Shown here: positions 9,453 to 17,751 of the stretch, piece by piece
Layout: each line of letters begins with the position of its first letter
Numbering within the stretch: the stretch's first letter is position 1
Source of the DNA: Lachnospiraceae bacterium
Lineage (GTDB): Bacteria; Bacillota; Clostridia; Lachnospirales; Lachnospiraceae
Assembly (NCBI GenBank): GCA_009779895.1
Contig: WRBB01000019.1
Location: forward strand, 1-56,183
Reading direction: 5' to 3'
Length of the DNA stretch: 56,183 nucleotides
Program-made: the position numbers and the translations under genes
The notes under the pieces: model-generated
Databases searched by the model: none
What the model was told of the DNA's origin: nothing
What the model saw: only the letters and a program-made list of their open reading frames with translations

Positions 9453-10574
9453 ATGTTCGTTTCATACATCATACAAAGAGATATGCGTACAGAAATAAAA
9501 GGAATTATGGATTATGAAACGGTAGCTTTGGACGATGCAAATAGTGCTTTATTAATCATCGACCAAACTCAGCTGCCTTACAAAACGGAAATATTATCCT
9601 TAACGACCCAAAAAGAAATTTGGGATGCGATTTATTTGTTGCAGGTAAGGGGAGCTCCGGCAATTGGGGTGGCGGCAGCGATTGGTATTTATTTGGCGGC
9701 AAAGGAGCTTGCTATAGAAAATAAGGAAGCATTTTATGCGGCGTTTTCCAAGGCAAAAGACTATTTGGCATCCTCTCGTCCCACAGCCGTGAATCTTTTT
9801 TGGGCTTTGGATAGAATGGATGATGTGGTCAAAGAAAATTTGGAAAAATCAGTGGCAGAAATCAAGGAACTTCTTCATGCGGAAGCTGTGAAAATTCGGG
9901 AAGAAGACATCTGGGTATGTAAGCAAATCGGGATAAACGGTTTGGCGTTGCTAAAGCCCGGCGATGGGATTTTGACCCATTGCAATGCCGGACAATTGGC
10001 AACTGTAAAGTATGGAACAGCCACGGCACCTATGTATTTGGGGCAGGAAAAAGGTTACAATTTCCGAATCTTTGCCGATGAAACCAGACCATTGTTACAA
10101 GGGGCACGATTGACTGCTTATGAATTGCATGCGTCAGGTTTGGATGTGACGCTTCTTTGTGATAATATGTCGGCCATGGTTATGAAACGAGGCTGGGTGG
10201 ATGCGATTTTGGTTGGTTGTGACCGGGTGGCAGCCAATGGTGATGCGGCCAATAAAATTGGTACTTCTGTGGTAGCAACCGTGGCGAAGCGCTATAATGT
10301 TCCGGTTTATGTGTGTGCACCAACTTCAACCATTGATTTGCAAACAGCCACCGGTGATGAAATTGAAATTGAAGAACGTCCGGCAGAAGAAATCACGGAA
10401 ATGTGGTATGGCAAGCGCATGGCTCCGGCAGGCGTAAAAGTGTTCAATCCTGCTTTTGATGTGACGGACAATGATTTGATTGCCGGGATTATTACGGAGT
10501 ATGGTGTGGCGAGAGCACCATACAAAGAGTCGTTGCAAGCGATATTTGAACAGAAAAAGGCGGCAGGGAATTAA
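9453..10574 (+). CDS. mtnA: S-methyl-5-thioribose-1-phosphate isomerase
   Basis: This 373-residue isomerase converts the aldose phosphate made by MtnK to 5-methylthioribulose-1-phosphate. Family motifs are clear: RGAPAIGVAAAIG, the catalytic Cys in THCNAGQLATVKYGTA (C177 from this start), FADETRPLLQGARLTAYEL, and the catalytic Asp in GCDRVAANGDAANKIGT (D257). The 80-residue Cys-Asp spacing matches the known C160/D240 pair of the Bacillus enzyme. The start at 9453 has AAAGGAG 10 bases upstream; the alternative ATG at 9483 (MRTEIKG) fits the family N-terminus but lacks a good ribosome site. No dehydratase or enolase of the universal methionine salvage pathway follows, so the product may go to an aldolase instead. 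Confidence 0.93.
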   Translation: MFVSYIIQRDMRTEIKGIMDYETVALDDANSALLIIDQTQLPYKTEILSLTTQKEIWDAIYLLQVRGAPAIGVAAAIGIYLAAKELAIENKEAFYAAFSKAKDYLASSRPTAVNLFWALDRMDDVVKENLEKSVAEIKELLHAEAVKIREEDIWVCKQIGINGLALLKPGDGILTHCNAGQLATVKYGTATAPMYLGQEKGYNFRIFADETRPLLQGARLTAYELHASGLDVTLLCDNMSAMVMKRGWVDAILVGCDRVAANGDAANKIGTSVVATVAKRYNVPVYVCAPTSTIDLQTATGDEIEIEERPAEEITEMWYGKRMAPAGVKVFNPAFDVTDNDLIAGIITEYGVARAPYKESLQAIFEQKKAAGN

Positions 10575-10591
10575 TAAGAAATGGACGATAT

Positions 10592-10638
10592 AAAACCAAG
10601 GGTTCTGAAGAAGTGGATTTCAGAAACCTTGGTTTTTT
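10592..10638 (+). terminator. Intrinsic terminator between convergent operons
   Basis: A 17-base stem (AAACCAAGGGTTCTGAA paired with TTCAGAAACCTTGGTTT, one mismatch) with an 8-to-10-base loop ends in a run of six T. It lies 17 bases after mtnA and 15 bases before the end of the convergent minus-strand operon. The complementary strand also has a short T-run after the stem, so it probably serves both directions. Confidence 0.9.
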
Positions 10639-10652
10639 ACTTGTCTAAAAAA

Positions 10653-11540
10653 CTAAGAAGTGCGAATGTTGCTTCCGGTTAATTTTTCGTAATATAAAGC
10701 GATTGCACTATGGTCACATTGGCCGTTGCCATCTGCTTTTAAGTTTTGCAATATCTCCATGACACTAGCGGTAAGCGGTAATGGAGAACCAACCTCATGG
10801 CCTGTATCCAATGCATTTGCTAAGTCTTTGATGTGTAAGTCGATTTTAAATCCGGGTGCAAAATTTCCGGCTGTAATCATCGGTATTTTAGCATTCATAA
10901 CAGTGGAACCAGCTAAGCCGCCTTGAATGGCATCAAAAACTTTAGCAGGATCCACACCGGCTTTGGTGCTTAGCATAAAGGCTTCCGAAACGGCGGCAAT
11001 GTTTAAAGCCACAATGACTTGATTTGCCAATTTGGTTGTATTACCGGCACCGATATCACCACAAAGAACTACACTGGCACCCATGGCTGAAAGTATGTCT
11101 TTTACTTCATGAAAAGTGTTTTCGTCACCTCCTACCATAAAGGAAAGGGTTCCGTCAATTGCTTTTGGCTCCCCGCCGGAAACAGGTGCATCCAGGAATT
11201 TAACCCCTTTTTCGGCACAAGTTTTTGCAATTTCTTGGCTGGCAAGCGGAGCGATTGAGCTCATATCAACGATGGTTGTTTTGGGAGCGGCACCTTCTAA
11301 AATCCCATTTTCACCTAAAACAACAGCTTTTACATGAGGGCTATTCGGCAACATAGTCAATATGAGTGGGTTTTGTGCGGCAACTTCCTTAGGAGAAGTT
11401 GCAACTACAGCACCTGCTTCTTTTAAAGTATTCATATTTTCTTCTATAATATCAAAAACGGTTAGTTCATGGCCGGCTGTGATTAAGTTTAAGGCCATTG
11501 GTTTCCCCATGATTCCTAGTCCAATAAATCCTATTTTCAT
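10653..11540 (-). CDS. GarR-like NAD(P)-dependent beta-hydroxyacid dehydrogenase / 2-hydroxy-3-oxopropionate reductase
   Basis: This 295-residue oxidoreductase belongs to the 3-hydroxyisobutyrate dehydrogenase family. It has an N-terminal Rossmann motif (GFIGLGIMGKPMA), the substrate-binding DAPVSGGEPKAIDGTL segment near residue 118, and the catalytic Lys in GNTTKLANQ near residue 170. Family members reduce tartronate semialdehyde to glycerate or act on related three- and four-carbon semialdehydes. It is the last gene of the minus-strand operon, 6 bases after the transketolase C-subunit, with AAGGAG upstream. In this context it could handle the short aldehyde released by the transketolase pair; the true substrate is unknown. 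Confidence 0.85.
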   Translation of the reverse strand: MKIGFIGLGIMGKPMALNLITAGHELTVFDIIEENMNTLKEAGAVVATSPKEVAAQNPLILTMLPNSPHVKAVVLGENGILEGAAPKTTIVDMSSIAPLASQEIAKTCAEKGVKFLDAPVSGGEPKAIDGTLSFMVGGDENTFHEVKDILSAMGASVVLCGDIGAGNTTKLANQVIVALNIAAVSEAFMLSTKAGVDPAKVFDAIQGGLAGSTVMNAKIPMITAGNFAPGFKIDLHIKDLANALDTGHEVGSPLPLTASVMEILQNLKADGNGQCDHSAIALYYEKLTGSNIRTS

Positions 11541-11546
11541 GATCTT

Positions 11547-12485
11547 TTACTCCTTATGTGCGAAATAAGCCTGTTTGATTCGATCGGCTACTGCGGTATC
11601 AGTTAAGTTGAAGTGCTCTAATAGTTCGTCATAATTATGCGCGCTACAGCCAAAAACATCTTCCAGACCAATCATTTCAATTGGTATTGGCGTTTGGGCA
11701 AATGCGTTTAACACGACAGAGCCCAGACCACCAATTACGCTGTGTTCTTCAGCAGTTACAATTACTTTTGCATCTTTGGCCAGATGAATCAATTTTTCTT
11801 TGGGCAAGGGCTTGATGGTAGCGACGTTAACCACTTTTACGGAAATTTCGTCAGCCAATAATTTTGCTGCTTTTAAAGCCAAGCCAACCATATAGCCGGT
11901 GGCAAAAACAACAACGTCTTTGCCATCCAGCAAGACATCCGGTTCACCAATCACAAAAGGTTTTCCTTCTTCGGTGACATTGTCATAATCGTTGCGATTT
12001 AGACGCATATAAACAGGACCGTGGTATTTGGCAATTGCTTTGGTGGCGGCTACGGTTTCATTGGCATCCGCCGGGCAAATAACGGTCATGTTTGGAATGG
12101 CCCCCATGATGGCCATATCTTCAATGCTTTGGTGTGTAGCTCCATCGCCGAAATCCGAAAGACCTGCCGAGGAACCGACGATTTTCACATTTAATTTGCC
12201 AATCGCGATGGTTTGTCTGATTTGGTCGTAGGCTCTGCCGGCTACAAAAACTGCGAAACTGTTGGCAAAAGGAATTCTCCCGGTGGTAGAAAGACCGGCT
12301 GCCACAGAAAGCATATTCGCTTCGGCAATCCCCATTTCATAATGACGTTCCTTGTATTCTATTTCATAAAGTTTACCCATGGTAGAGGCGCACAAGTCAG
12401 CATCCATCACGACTATTTTTGGATTGTCCTTGCCCATTTTTACTAATGTTTCACCGTAGGCGATTCTTTGGTTTGTATAAGTCAT
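11547..12485 (-). CDS. Split transketolase, C-terminal (Pyr + C) subunit
   Basis: This 312-residue protein corresponds to the pyrimidine-binding and C-terminal domains of transketolase. It contains the catalytic Glu region (HYEMGIAEANMLSVAAGLS), GDGATHQSIEDMAIMGAIPNMTVICPADA and the C-terminal VVTAEEHSVIGGLGS. It is a normal stand-alone subunit, not half of a broken gene: it has its own AAGGAG site and lies 44 bases after the N-subunit. The pair would move two-carbon ketol units between sugars. No sugar kinase lies in the operon, so the donor may be an unphosphorylated or otherwise substituted ketose. Confidence 0.92.
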   Translation of the reverse strand: MTYTNQRIAYGETLVKMGKDNPKIVVMDADLCASTMGKLYEIEYKERHYEMGIAEANMLSVAAGLSTTGRIPFANSFAVFVAGRAYDQIRQTIAIGKLNVKIVGSSAGLSDFGDGATHQSIEDMAIMGAIPNMTVICPADANETVAATKAIAKYHGPVYMRLNRNDYDNVTEEGKPFVIGEPDVLLDGKDVVVFATGYMVGLALKAAKLLADEISVKVVNVATIKPLPKEKLIHLAKDAKVIVTAEEHSVIGGLGSVVLNAFAQTPIPIEMIGLEDVFGCSAHNYDELLEHFNLTDTAVADRIKQAYFAHKE

Positions 12486-12529
12486 TTTCTTCTTCTCCTT
12501 GTGTGATATATGATACAGGCATGGCCTAA

Positions 12530-13351
12530 TTACGACAAATCAGAAAGTGCTTGATGATACATTTCATCTGTAAGTAAGACATTGTGGCAACTAACTGTAT
12601 TCTCCGCAAAGCTGACACCTTTGCCTTTGATGGTATGGGCGATGATTACGGTTGGTTTCCCTTTGATGGTTTCGGCATGGTCAAGGGCAGTTAAAATTTC
12701 TTCCATGTTATGGCCGTTTATTTCAATTACATGCCAACCAAAAGCAGCCCATTTTTCCGGCAGAGGTGTAATGTCCAATCGTTCTTGAATGGGGCCCATT
12801 GCTTGCAACTTATTGTGATCAACAATGGCCAAAAGGTTATCTGCGTTAAAAGCTTTGGCGGCCATGGCGGCTTCCCAGATTTGACCTTCAGCCAATTCGC
12901 CGTCTCCGCATAGGACGTAAACCCGGCTATTTAAGCCATCATCTTTCAGTCCCAAAGCCATACCCAAGCCTAAGGACAAACCTTGTCCCAAAGAGCCGGT
13001 TCCGGCTTCGATACCGGGGGTTTTCAGATAATCGGGATGCCCTTGTAAATGAAATCCTACATCTTTTGTGTGTTTTAAATCTGCAACAGGGAAAAACCCC
13101 GCTTCTGCCATTGCTGCGTATTGTAACACTGCCACATGGCCTTTGCTAAGTAAAAAGCGGTCACGATTCTCCATCTTAGGGTTTTTGGGGTCGTATTTCA
13201 TCTTATAAAAATACAATGCCGTAACAAGGTCGGCGGACGAACAAGAACCACCAACATGGCCGGCTGTACCGATGCCAATGGATTTAATCACGTTTCGCCG
13301 GATCGTTTTGGCTTTATTATTTAAGTCGTCAATCATTTCCTTACTATACAT
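12530..13351 (-). CDS. Split transketolase, N-terminal (TPP-binding) subunit
   Basis: This 273-residue protein is the thiamine-pyrophosphate-binding domain of transketolase. It shows GHVGGSCSSADLVTALYF near the start, SKGHVAVLQYAAMAEAG, GSLGQGLSLGLGMAL, and the TPP/Mg2+ motif GDGELAEGQIWEAAMAAKAF with IVDHNKLQ downstream. The length is normal for the split form found in Firmicutes and Archaea. It works with the adjacent C-terminal subunit. AGGAG lies just upstream of the ATG. Confidence 0.93.
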   Translation of the reverse strand: MYSKEMIDDLNNKAKTIRRNVIKSIGIGTAGHVGGSCSSADLVTALYFYKMKYDPKNPKMENRDRFLLSKGHVAVLQYAAMAEAGFFPVADLKHTKDVGFHLQGHPDYLKTPGIEAGTGSLGQGLSLGLGMALGLKDDGLNSRVYVLCGDGELAEGQIWEAAMAAKAFNADNLLAIVDHNKLQAMGPIQERLDITPLPEKWAAFGWHVIEINGHNMEEILTALDHAETIKGKPTVIIAHTIKGKGVSFAENTVSCHNVLLTDEMYHQALSDLS

Positions 13352-13381
13352 AGTGAACCTCTCCTTTTTGCTGGGCTTTTT

Positions 13382-14191
13382 TTAAAATGCCCGGATTATT
13401 TTTTGTAATGTTTCATAACCTTCTTTTGCATCGGAATAAAAATGATTGCTGAAGGCTTCTATGCTAACACAACCATCATAAGCGGCTTCTTTTAGAGCTC
13501 GTAAAAACGAATCATAATTGCCTCCATCATTATGTTTGGGCCAAATCCGTCCATTGGGATTGGCCAAATGCATATGTTGTAGATAATCTTTGGCAGCAGG
13601 AATGATGGAAACAGCTTCTGATTCCAAAGACATGTGGTAAAAATCAACCAATAGTCTGATGTTTGGGCGATTTACGGCTTTGAGTAATGCAAGACCATCT
13701 GAAGCGGTGATGATAATGTTGCTTTCTCTTTGGTTTAGTGGTTCTATTGCGATGGAGATATTTTTTTCGCCAATACAATCACTGACGAGCTTTAATATTG
13801 CTACGATTTGATTTCGGGCAGTTTCATAGGGAAATCCATTCGGAACATTTTTGGCAGCTGCACTACCAAAAACAATGCTTTTTGCTCCGATGTGTTCTGC
13901 CCGGATAAGGGCTTTTTCAATATATGCTTTTAACGCGTCTGTCGGAGTGGTTTCAGAACCTGTTAATTGCATGGTTGCCGGAAAAAAATTGTTGCAAGCA
14001 AGACAAGGAATACCGCTTTGTTCTACGCGAGTAGACAATTTCGCAAAATCCTTATCATTTAATTGCATCATTTGAGCCAGTGGCAGTTCAATATAATCAT
14101 ACCCCAGTTCCGCCAATTTTTCAATTCTGTCGATTCCAATTCCGGCAGAATCTTCTGCGACCATGTTTGTACAACAACCAATTTTAATCAT
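13382..14191 (-). CDS. Sugar (phosphate) isomerase/epimerase, TIM barrel
   Basis: This 269-residue protein belongs to the AP-endonuclease-2-like TIM-barrel family (IolE, hydroxypyruvate isomerase, ketose 3-epimerases). Expected metal ligands are visible: Glu in SIAIEPLNQRESN, Asp in LLVDFYHMSLES, His in YLQHMHLANPNGR and Glu in CVSIEAFSNHF. Such enzymes epimerise or isomerise ketoses, inosose or hydroxypyruvate. It sits 4 bases after the alcohol dehydrogenase gene and before the transketolase pair, so a plausible sequence is oxidation of a polyol or sugar, epimerisation, then ketol transfer. The substrate cannot be deduced. Confidence 0.82.
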   Translation of the reverse strand: MIKIGCCTNMVAEDSAGIGIDRIEKLAELGYDYIELPLAQMMQLNDKDFAKLSTRVEQSGIPCLACNNFFPATMQLTGSETTPTDALKAYIEKALIRAEHIGAKSIVFGSAAAKNVPNGFPYETARNQIVAILKLVSDCIGEKNISIAIEPLNQRESNIIITASDGLALLKAVNRPNIRLLVDFYHMSLESEAVSIIPAAKDYLQHMHLANPNGRIWPKHNDGGNYDSFLRALKEAAYDGCVSIEAFSNHFYSDAKEGYETLQKIIRAF

Positions 14192-14195
14192 ATAT

Positions 14196-15230
14196 TCACC
14201 TAAATTGTAACATGACTCTTATAACTGTCGTGTCTCTTTGCTCCACCATCTTTACGGCTTTCGCACATGCTTCAATGGGGAAAACTTTTGTAATCATCTT
14301 TTCCAGATCCCAAAAGCGTTTGTTTTTTAAAGCTTCGCAAACAATATGGTAGTCTTTGCTTACATAAGCATTACAACCGATAATTCGTAAAGATTTATTT
14401 TGAATTTTGGCAACATCTACCAAAAACGGCTCATTCATAAAAGCAATCTGAGAAATCGTGCCCCCGGGTCTGGTTAAATCTAAGACTTCATCATAAATGT
14501 GTTCGTTACCAAATGCCAGATAGCAGATATCCACGCCCAGCCCTTTTGTTAATTGTTCTACTTTTTGGTGTAATGGTTCGGCTGTTGCATTGTGTAAATG
14601 CGTTGCCCCCAATTCGGCGGCAATTGCCAAGCTACCTTCAGAAACATCGGAAGCAATGATGGTTGTAACACCGGCCAATCGTGCAGCTAAAATAACACTT
14701 AGGCCAATAGCACCACAACCAACGACACAAATCGTGGAACCCATCTCCGGTTTACTGCTTCTAACCGCATGCATACCAACAGCCAAAGGTTCTATCAGAG
14801 CACCTACTTCAAAACTGACATGATCAGGTATTTTATAAAGTACTTTTTCCGGAACTATAATATACTCACCAAAGGGTCCACTCCAATTGCCGGAGCCTAA
14901 ATAATGCTTTGTTTTACAAACATTATATAAACCTGCTTTGCACAAAGAACACCGATCACAGCCTACGCCTACTTCTGCTGTTACCCGGTCCCCGATCTGA
15001 AATTTGCTTACTTCTTTGCCTACAGCAACAACGGTTCCGGAAAATTCGTGGCCGGTTACAACAGGAGGGATGCGAAAGGGATGGGTGCCATGGTAAGCAT
15101 GCATTTCCGATCCGCAAATACCAACTGTGTGTACCTTTATTTTTATCTGTCTGCCTTCGCTCAATTGGGGTTCGGGGGCATCTTTGATAAATGAAATGGA
15201 AAAAGGTTTATCAATGAAAGCTGCTCGCAT
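14196..15230 (-). CDS. Zinc-dependent medium-chain alcohol/polyol dehydrogenase
   Basis: This 344-residue MDR dehydrogenase is related to threonine and sorbitol dehydrogenases. Catalytic zinc ligands appear in GICGSEMHAYHG and VVTGHEFSG; the structural zinc loop has four Cys (CDRCSLCKAGLYNVC). The NAD-binding Rossmann motif is VVGCGAIGLSVILAA. It would oxidise a secondary alcohol of a polyol, sugar or hydroxy acid. AAGGAG precedes the ATG. It follows livF by 35 bases in the same operon, so it probably acts early on the imported compound. Confidence 0.88.
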   Translation of the reverse strand: MRAAFIDKPFSISFIKDAPEPQLSEGRQIKIKVHTVGICGSEMHAYHGTHPFRIPPVVTGHEFSGTVVAVGKEVSKFQIGDRVTAEVGVGCDRCSLCKAGLYNVCKTKHYLGSGNWSGPFGEYIIVPEKVLYKIPDHVSFEVGALIEPLAVGMHAVRSSKPEMGSTICVVGCGAIGLSVILAARLAGVTTIIASDVSEGSLAIAAELGATHLHNATAEPLHQKVEQLTKGLGVDICYLAFGNEHIYDEVLDLTRPGGTISQIAFMNEPFLVDVAKIQNKSLRIIGCNAYVSKDYHIVCEALKNKRFWDLEKMITKVFPIEACAKAVKMVEQRDTTVIRVMLQFR

Positions 15231-15265
15231 TGTTATTCTCCTTATTTTATAGGTGCAAAGTAATA

Positions 15266-15970
15266 TTAAACCCCAAGGTAAGCTCTTTGAATATCTTCGT
15301 TTGCCAGTAGCTCCTTAGAATTGCCCTCTAAAACGACTTTGCCGGTTTCAATTACATAAGCCCGGTTGGCAACACCAAGAGCTTGATGCAGGTTTTGTTC
15401 TACAATCAAAATACTCATATTATCTTCCGCAACCTTAGCGATTAATTCAAACATTTCCTCAACAACAATGGGTGCCAATCCAAGGGAAGGCTCATCCAAC
15501 AATAACAATTTCGGTTGAATCATCAAGGAACGGGAAATTGCCAACATTTGTTGTTGACCGCCGCTTAAAGAACCGGCCATTTGGTTTTGCCGTTCACCAA
15601 GAATGGGAAACAACTGAAACGCCCGCTCCATTCCTTCTTCCGCAGTGTGTCTGTAAGCCTTGGGATAAGCGCCCATAATCAAGTTTTCTTTGACGGTTAA
15701 GGTTCCTAAAATACCACGACCTTGGGGAATGTGGGCAATGCCCATTTCCGCTCTCTTCCGGGGCTTTTGTTTTAAAAGGTCTTCGCCTTGATAAAGAACC
15801 GTACCTGCTTTAATGGGAACAAAGCCGGAAAGAATTTTCAATAATGTTGTTTTACCGGCTCCGTTGGAACCGATGATAGAAACGACTTCACCTTCATCAA
15901 CATGCAAGGAGATATCATATAGAACCTGCATATCGCCATAACCGGCAGATAAATTATCAATCTTTAACAT
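15266..15970 (-). CDS. Liv-type ABC transporter ATPase (LivF family)
   Basis: This 234-residue ATPase is one of two for the branched-chain-type importer. It has Walker A GSNGAGKTT, signature SLSGGQQQMLAISRSLM, Walker B LLLLDEPSLGLAP and the LivF-typical IVEQNLHQAL H-loop region. Its ATG overlaps the last base of the livG stop (TAATG), so the two genes are translationally coupled. The substrate may be a carboxylate other than leucine, given the catabolic genes on both sides. Confidence 0.93.
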   Translation of the reverse strand: MLKIDNLSAGYGDMQVLYDISLHVDEGEVVSIIGSNGAGKTTLLKILSGFVPIKAGTVLYQGEDLLKQKPRKRAEMGIAHIPQGRGILGTLTVKENLIMGAYPKAYRHTAEEGMERAFQLFPILGERQNQMAGSLSGGQQQMLAISRSLMIQPKLLLLDEPSLGLAPIVVEEMFELIAKVAEDNMSILIVEQNLHQALGVANRAYVIETGKVVLEGNSKELLANEDIQRAYLGV

Positions 15971-16722
15971 TATTCTCCTCCTTTTGATTCATCCGGTGTT
16001 TCTGTGGCGGCCCCACCAATATAAGCACGGATAACATCAGCATTTTTCAAAGCGGTTTCCGGTGTTCCCTCAAATAAAAAGGTACCCTCATTCATAACAA
16101 CCGCTCGTGTACATACAGAAACCACGGCTCGCATAACATGCTCAATAAACAAAATCGTAACACCGGTTTTGTTTATTCTTTTCACAAGCTCTAAGTTTTC
16201 TTGCATTTCATTGGGATTCAAACCGGCCATACACTCATCCATCATGACCAATTTTGGCTCTGTGGCCATCACCCTTGCCAAATCCAACCACTTCCGTTTT
16301 TCGATGGGCAATTTAATAGAGGGTTCTTCACAAACCATATCCAATTCAAACATTTTTAGGATTTCATTGGTTTTTGCTCTTGCTTCTTTAAATCCATGCC
16401 GTTGCAAAGTAATGCTAAAAACATTATCATAAACACTCAAGAAACCAAAGGGTTTTGGTGTTTGAAACGTCCTGCCAATCCCCATTTTAGAGCGGGTCGC
16501 AATGCTGTGTTTCTTGGTTAGAAATTCGCCTTGGTATTTTATAGTGCCTGTATTTGGGGTTGAAACCCCGGAAATCAAGTTTACGGTGGTTGATTTTCCG
16601 CAACCGTTAGGCCCAATCAAGGCCAAAATTTCACCCTCTTCAATATCAAAGCTAAAATCACGAACAGCCTTAATGCCGCCGAAGTTGATAGACAAATCTT
16701 TTACTTCCAACATTTTACTCAT
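15970..16722 (-). CDS. Liv-type ABC transporter ATPase (LivG family)
   Basis: This 250-residue ATPase has Walker A GPNGCGKST, the LivG hallmark GIGRTFQTPKPF after Q-loop strand, and Walker B LVMMDECMAGLNPNE. Its signature region reads LPIEKRKWLDLARVMA instead of LSGGQ. Degenerate LSYGxQR/L-motifs occur in LivG relatives, but this one is unusually diverged. It starts directly after the livM stop (TAA ATG) with AGGAGG upstream. Confidence 0.92.
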   Translation of the reverse strand: MSKMLEVKDLSINFGGIKAVRDFSFDIEEGEILALIGPNGCGKSTTVNLISGVSTPNTGTIKYQGEFLTKKHSIATRSKMGIGRTFQTPKPFGFLSVYDNVFSITLQRHGFKEARAKTNEILKMFELDMVCEEPSIKLPIEKRKWLDLARVMATEPKLVMMDECMAGLNPNEMQENLELVKRINKTGVTILFIEHVMRAVVSVCTRAVVMNEGTFLFEGTPETALKNADVIRAYIGGAATETPDESKGGE

Positions 16723-17751
16723 TTAGCTATCCTCCTCATCTACTGAAATCGGTACTTTAACCTTTCGATTGCCATCACGAATTTTTTTGATTTTGTCAAA
16801 GAGCGCATACAATATTGTAATTAGCCCACTTGGACGGAACATAACCATAACGACCAACAGCAAGCCGTAAAGTACGTTGCTGGCACCTGCTGCACCCAAT
16901 AAAACGCCGGAAAGTTCAATCAAAGGTACAATAATAAATGCGCCAAGAACCGGTCCCCATAAAGTGGCAGTGCCACCGACAATGGCTACGATACCAATCA
17001 TGACGGAAAGGTTAAAACTAGCCGTACTAATAGGTGAGATAAACGTCAGGAAAGAGGCATAAAAAGCACCGGCCACTGACATCATAATGGCACTAATTTG
17101 AAAAGCTTTTAGTTTTACTTTAAAGGTTTCAATGCCCAGTGTTTCAGCTGCATCTTCATCGCCTTTGATACAACCTAAATAATATCCGGTTTTTGATTTA
17201 ATAAACAAGCGGGAGACAATCAAGCTGATGATGACTAAGACCAAAAAGATAAAGTAAAAAGGTCTGTCATTGCTAAAACTTAATGCCAGAAAATTGTTTC
17301 CTCGGTAAGTAATAAACATACCCGCCGACCCTCTGGTTAGGCCTGAGAAATACTGTAAAACACCGCGGAAAGCTTCTGCAAAAGCAATCGTTGCAATGGC
17401 AAAATAAGCACCACGAAGCCGAAATGTACCATAACCAATCAGGGTTGCAAATAAGAAAGATAAGAGCATACCAACGGGTATAGATAAAAACGGTGAAATG
17501 CTCAGTTCAACTTGCATGATAAAATTGGTATAAGCACCAATTGCCACAAATGAGGCACTGGCCCAGGAAACTTGTGCGCCATAACCTCCGATGATATTCC
17601 ATGCCATACCAAAAACGGCAAAGGCCATGCATTTAATCAAAACCGTAATGATATAATTGCTTTCTATAAACGTCGGTAAGATTAGAAAAAATAGGAAAGC
17701 AATGAGCATAACGATAAATTTTGGTTGTAATAAGTTTTTTGCTTTTGTCAT
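16723..17751 (-). CDS. Liv-type ABC transporter permease (LivM family)
   Basis: This 342-residue permease has about nine to ten hydrophobic segments and the LivM-specific motif GYGAQVSWASASFVAIGAY. The EAA-like loop ETLGIETFKVKLKAFQIS is also present. The start at 17751 is preferred because it overlaps the livH stop by four bases (ATGA) and has AAAGGAG upstream; a longer frame reaching 17820 lies inside livH and would add a Cys-rich stretch that the family lacks. Confidence 0.92.
   Translation of the reverse strand: MTKAKNLLQPKFIVMLIAFLFFLILPTFIESNYIITVLIKCMAFAVFGMAWNIIGGYGAQVSWASASFVAIGAYTNFIMQVELSISPFLSIPVGMLLSFLFATLIGYGTFRLRGAYFAIATIAFAEAFRGVLQYFSGLTRGSAGMFITYRGNNFLALSFSNDRPFYFIFLVLVIISLIVSRLFIKSKTGYYLGCIKGDEDAAETLGIETFKVKLKAFQISAIMMSVAGAFYASFLTFISPISTASFNLSVMIGIVAIVGGTATLWGPVLGAFIIVPLIELSGVLLGAAGASNVLYGLLLVVMVMFRPSGLITILYALFDKIKKIRDGNRKVKVPISVDEEDS

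Noticed and set aside
9449-9517. Short 22-codon open frame starting four bases before mtnA
   Set aside because: It shares the mtnA ribosome site but has no conserved peptide feature. A leader peptide cannot be supported from one sequence.
11547-13351. Transketolase apparently broken into two frames
   Set aside because: Both halves have their own ribosome sites and complete domain ends. Split transketolases are common in Firmicutes, so this is not a pseudogene.
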